Shown here: piece by piece, positions 21,801 through 24,123 of the stretch
Layout of the letters: each line of letters begins with the position of its first letter
How positions within the stretch are numbered: the first letter of the stretch is position 1
Assembly (NCBI GenBank): GCA_019116185.1
Contig: DXCD01000083.1
Location: forward strand, 1-24,123
Reading direction: 5' to 3'
DNA from: Candidatus Mediterraneibacter stercorigallinarum
GTDB taxonomy: Bacteria > Bacillota > Clostridia > Lachnospirales > Lachnospiraceae
Length of the DNA stretch: 24,123 bases
Translations under genes and position numbers: made by a program
The notes under the pieces: model-generated
What the model was told of the DNA's origin: nothing
Database searches by the model: none
Seen by the model: only the letters and a program-made list of their open reading frames with translations

Positions 21801-23705
21801 GCTTTTCATATAAATGTTTCCTTTATACACGCCGTCTTTGTACAGATTCCCCTTCTCCTGCAGCGATACTTCTGCCGCCTTCGGATAAACGACAACCGAA
21901 TAACCTGTATCTTCACCATCATTATTCAGGACATGTCCGATCCCATCTTCAATATCAGCGATATATCCGTATTCTTCACTTTCCTCAGGGTTCGTATAAA
22001 GTATCTGGCAGGCAGTGCCGTCCACTTCTTTATATCCGACTCCCGTCTGTAAAAGTTCTGTATTCATCAGACCGCTGCTCTCCGGGAACATGTCCACAAA
22101 GGCAAATATCTTTCCCGTATCCTGATCCTGTACAGTCACCATATCAATCGCAAATGCGGCAGATCCGCCGTTATTCGGCAGATCGACCAGAGTGATCGGG
22201 TCTGAGAATGTATCACTGCCTTTTTCTTTGCGCCGCACAACTGCATCAATATTTCCCGCATCGCCGGCGCCGCTGTTTCTCTTGTCTATAAAAGCAAGCT
22301 GCGTCCCATCCTCTGTTGTGAGCAGAGAAGGAATGCGGTAAGCGGATGAGCCTTCATACCCTGAATAGTAGAGATCCTCTGTTTCAGATCTGAAAGCGTC
22401 TGTCATGTCTATCTCTTCTTCCGCCGTCCACTGGGTAAGCGCATGGTCACGGGCAATTTCCTCGTCAGTCAATACACTGCTGTAAATCTTTACGCTGTCG
22501 ATAGCTCCGTTCATTGCATTTGCATTGCCTTCTGAACGAACAGCCTTGCCAATACCCAGTGTGTCCGCGTTGTCCACCAGATTGAAAAATCCCTCTGACA
22601 TACCGTTTGACCAGTGGTCAATAAAAACTCCGTCCAGATAGAACCGGAGATCATTGTCTGCTTTTGTAACAGTCAGCGTATGCCAATTGGCATCATTTAC
22701 AGCTACACCTTTCGCTGCATACCCGTCCAGATTAAGGGATTTGGAATTCAGCATTGTATTACTTAACCCTACCGCGTCAAGACCGACTGTATTTGCGGAT
22801 GGATTCACATATAATCCCAGATACGGATTTGCCGCATCACCGTCTGACAATACCGCCAGCATAGAAACTCCCGCGCCGGCATCTGCCACCCGGTAGCGCA
22901 CGGAAATACTGCCTTCCGTCAGGGATGCAATATCACTTACATTTGTCTCTGTCTTATATTCATCCAAGGCAGTCCCTGCCGGATAATACACGCTTCCATG
23001 TGAATACACAACATCCTCCAGACCGCCGTTATGATAACTCATGATCTGGTCTTCACTAAGCGCTGCATTATACATTTCAATCTTGGACAAAGTACCTGTA
23101 AACGGGTATGTATTACCATTGCGCGCTCCGTTTCCGAACCCGATATAATCCGAATCTGTCAGATTTGAATTATACGCGCATGTAACGGCACTTGTCTTCA
23201 CCTGTTCTCCATCCAGATAGAAACTGTATGAGGAATTGCCATCCATCACAAACGTCAGAGTATGCGGCTCGGACAGATCCACATCACTGCTGATGGTATA
23301 AGTCCTGTCCGATATCTGCTGTGTCCCGCCTGCGCCGTATCTGGACTCTACTCCCAGTGTATGTCCGCTCAGATAAACCATGATATAATTATTAGCCGCA
23401 CTGCTGTCCCCCATAAAAAACAAAGACTGCACATCGCTTCCAGTCATCGTAAAGGTCAGATTGACTGTCGCATCCTCTGATGACTTCATTGTATTAATGA
23501 CATCCTGATCAGCAGTCACTGCACCCGAACCGCCCGTAACCGTGACTGGGCCGGCATTTTCATAAACCGGTTCCGGATTCTCCGCCGCCCCGGCAGTCAT
23601 CACAGACTGCGGGATCAGCATAGCCGCCGCAAGAATCGCCGCAAGCAATTTTCTTTGTTTCTTTTTCACTACCCTTTTCCACCTTCCTTTTTGATATAAA
23701 AACAT
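18810..23705 (-). CDS. Large multidomain cell-surface sialidase (GH33)
   Basis: A 1631-residue exported exo-alpha-sialidase that releases sialic acid from host glycans. In order: signal peptide (to about 41); two CBM40/LamG-like domains (about 70–222 and 236–425); GH33 propeller (about 440–905) with an inserted beta domain before the Asp boxes; Ig-like domain (about 910–1004); F5/8 type C/CBM32 domain (about 1007–1152); helical FIVAR-like repeats (about 1160–1560); acidic linker; VKTGD, membrane helix and RRR. Catalytic residues by spacing to NanI: Arg457 (YRIP), Asp482, Glu753, Arg769, Arg827 and Tyr860. Asp boxes are SDDDGKTW (655–662), SDDHGDTW and SLDGGATW. ATG 23705 has AAGGGG upstream; a GTG at 23669 is possible. 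Hydrolytic versus trans-sialidase action cannot be decided here. No other sialic acid genes are in the window. Confidence 0.95.
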   Translation of the reverse strand: MFLYQKGRWKRVVKKKQRKLLAAILAAAMLIPQSVMTAGAAENPEPVYENAGPVTVTGGSGAVTADQDVINTMKSSEDATVNLTFTMTGSDVQSLFFMGDSSAANNYIMVYLSGHTLGVESRYGAGGTQQISDRTYTISSDVDLSEPHTLTFVMDGNSSYSFYLDGEQVKTSAVTCAYNSNLTDSDYIGFGNGARNGNTYPFTGTLSKIEMYNAALSEDQIMSYHNGGLEDVVYSHGSVYYPAGTALDEYKTETNVSDIASLTEGSISVRYRVADAGAGVSMLAVLSDGDAANPYLGLYVNPSANTVGLDAVGLSNTMLNSKSLNLDGYAAKGVAVNDANWHTLTVTKADNDLRFYLDGVFIDHWSNGMSEGFFNLVDNADTLGIGKAVRSEGNANAMNGAIDSVKIYSSVLTDEEIARDHALTQWTAEEEIDMTDAFRSETEDLYYSGYEGSSAYRIPSLLTTEDGTQLAFIDKRNSGAGDAGNIDAVVRRKEKGSDTFSDPITLVDLPNNGGSAAFAIDMVTVQDQDTGKIFAFVDMFPESSGLMNTELLQTGVGYKEVDGTACQILYTNPEESEEYGYIADIEDGIGHVLNNDGEDTGYSVVVYPKAAEVSLQEKGNLYKDGVYKGNIYMKSGPDAGELRVLNTSYLWMVTSDDDGKTWSDPVDITPQVKEDWCLFFGTGPGVGIQLHTGDYDGRLVVPIYTANSNVGGSQSSAVIYSDDHGDTWKLGDSPQTLRNCDRETMTSGDILTESQAVQLNNGNVLLFMRNNFSGKVQMATSLDGGATWKSIAATELTDVYCQLTVIHYTKPNGEEYVLLCNPSGPGRTNGRMHLGQVQADGTISWNWQREVDDANEGFAYSCLTLTDGTTDNPEFALMYEDQTSSIILKYFEFDENYLKAGNVTPAEMDAPQLVSKDVEVTDNTVNVSLTFDQTIMAAGTPQITLAIGSATETAAYVSGSGTDTITFEGTMPAGMGVMKLTAISTDNGYLENIQNKVPVLNGEVELYTNTELDLAGTEVTYTSQHSNSTAEGADGAAVNVIDGNPNTYWHSRYGDASITLPQSVTLELTEQKTIYKVDYLARQNGTSGRVSEYGIEVSTDGAEYTEVAHGTLAATADWQEIEFVPAEAKYVRFIAYSSTANGSCAVAELKLHEYSEGVIEAGDTTALAALDAETDGLIETNYSAVTWEVFRTAKTAAETVLGAEVVSQVMIDRAAENLKNAYAGLVDISRAVASFKAIRADEDKYTPASWALLEAWMTEHEPELANANTSKDVTDIVVALAFQAGQLVEKADKTALEELLTEYTVTKPLTEDGYQADSWTRYQNAISDARAVAADPEASVQDVTDAITELTDARTDLKADMSELKTVYDQYAKLSEDDYLENTDWEAMQTALRKADEMLKEGTAAPADVKEMIAELNAAYNALDLRPDTDGLQKLYDKLKAELPDLGLYMSEGAAKMQEAFEAAEAVLEDPQTEDEVQAQMEALREAYSGLVLKATEKQILELTGLEESLGHKDLSGLSEEQRQQVQEVREALWEAITADEISAEYADELLEKAEAAMALTGEAEQPDDKPSGDKPDASGDKTDGAGNKPSDTADKAVKTGDATEFGWIFLMLAAGIATAVIVIRRRQNMA

Positions 23706-23765
23706 GATTTTCCCCTTACGATCATATTTTCTAAATTTTGGATATTTTATCCCCTTGTTTTAACA

Positions 23766-23794
23766 ATTATATACAAATTATAATTATTAAACAA
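23766..23794 (-). promoter_or_regulatory. Promoter of the sialidase gene
   Basis: Minus-strand TTGTTT (23789–23794), a 17-bp spacer and TATAAT (23766–23771), with a start point near 23759 and a leader of about 54 nt. No clear catabolite-repression site is seen. I found no convincing terminator after the sialidase stop. Confidence 0.7.
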
Positions 23795-24007
23795 GAAAAT
23801 TCTGGTGTGATTTAACAGTTTTTTCTATCTATTATCTTCTATTTCAATATGTTTATAGTCAATGTTTCCAAAACTCCTTCATATCGTCCGTCTTCATCTA
23901 AAAAAATAACTCCTATATCCTGCTCTGCCCGGCTGTTTCATCCCTCATTATCTCTTCACATTTTTTTATTCATTTGTTCATAATCCATTCAAAACTTCAT
24001 CACACTT

Positions 24008-24035
24008 TTTACACAACTGTTTTCTATACTATAAT
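24008..24035 (+). promoter_or_regulatory. Plus-strand promoter at the right edge
   Basis: TTTACA (24008–24013), a 16-bp spacer and TATAAT (24030–24035). The rest of the gap 23706–24007 is AT-rich and shows no gene on either strand apart from the sialidase promoter. Directly after the -10 box lies the palindrome TGTTCTT-GAAG-AAGAACA (24036–24053), which could be an operator or an RNA 5' hairpin. Confidence 0.6.
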
Positions 24036-24079
24036 TGTTCTTGAAGAAGAACACTTTTTCATAAACTTTTTCCCCCTTT

Positions 24080-24109
24080 GAGTCACGTTTTTACGTGACT
24101 CTTCCTTTT
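24080..24109 (+). terminator. Plus-strand intrinsic terminator at the right edge
   Basis: GAGTCACGT (24080–24088) pairs perfectly with ACGTGACTC (24093–24101) over a TTTT loop, followed by TTCCTTTTT. No plus-strand gene precedes it in the window, only the promoter 45 bp upstream, so it would end a transcript of about 65–70 nt or act as an attenuator for a gene beyond the edge. Confidence 0.7.
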
Positions 24110-24123
24110 TGTCTTTTTCATAT

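Overview
This 24.1 kb window is probably a chromosomal segment from a gut Firmicute of the Lachnospiraceae type (Ruminococcus/Mediterraneibacter/Blautia-like). The evidence is an era–yqzL–recO–glycyl-tRNA synthetase neighbourhood, an alpha2-type GlyQS, an M16C PreP-like peptidase, strong AGGAGG ribosome sites, sigma-A promoters with 17-bp spacers, an FMN riboswitch before ribU, and surface proteins ending in TGD-type sorting signals. The species call is inference. I saw no rRNA, tRNA, CRISPR array, phage or conjugative genes.

Left part (1–12.1 kb), almost all on the minus strand. A REP-associated (Y1/HUH) transposase runs off the left edge. Its start side carries repeat and hairpin sequence that stops 8 bp short of glyQS. 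Then, in transcription order from right to left, come enolase; a ydbS/ydbT-like pair of bPH2 membrane proteins, the second split by a frameshift and closed by a terminator; the M16 peptidase and era; and a yqzL-like small gene, recO, a Cof-type HAD phosphatase and glyQS. Between era and yqzL lies a decayed plus-strand remnant of a PadR regulator/DUF2812 pair with its own terminator. yqzL and glyQS each have a recognisable promoter, so the old era–recO–glyS cluster is now probably three transcription units.

Middle (12.2–17.7 kb). Two plus-strand genes, each with a good promoter, encode a YitT-family membrane protein and a secreted surface protein with acidic hexapeptide repeats and an IPVTGD sorting signal. 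On the minus strand are a glycerate kinase–GNAT pair and a SleB-like cell wall hydrolase. The hydrolase has a consensus promoter, two WalR-box-like repeats in its leader and a strong terminator.

Right part (17.7–24.1 kb). ribU, the riboflavin-specific S component of an ECF transporter, sits behind a promoter, an FMN riboswitch and a terminator hairpin. A downstream leader segment is also complementary to its ribosome site. Then comes a very large sialidase: two CBM40/LamG-like domains, GH33, an Ig-like domain, an F5/8C domain, FIVAR-like repeats and a VKTGD anchor. The last 120 bp hold a compact plus-strand promoter, palindrome and terminator with no visible ORF.

I did not find a convincing new multi-gene system. 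The most worthwhile leads are the right-edge mini-unit, the layered ribU leader, the ydbT frameshift, the PadR/DUF2812 relic, the WalR-like sites and the large sialidase.
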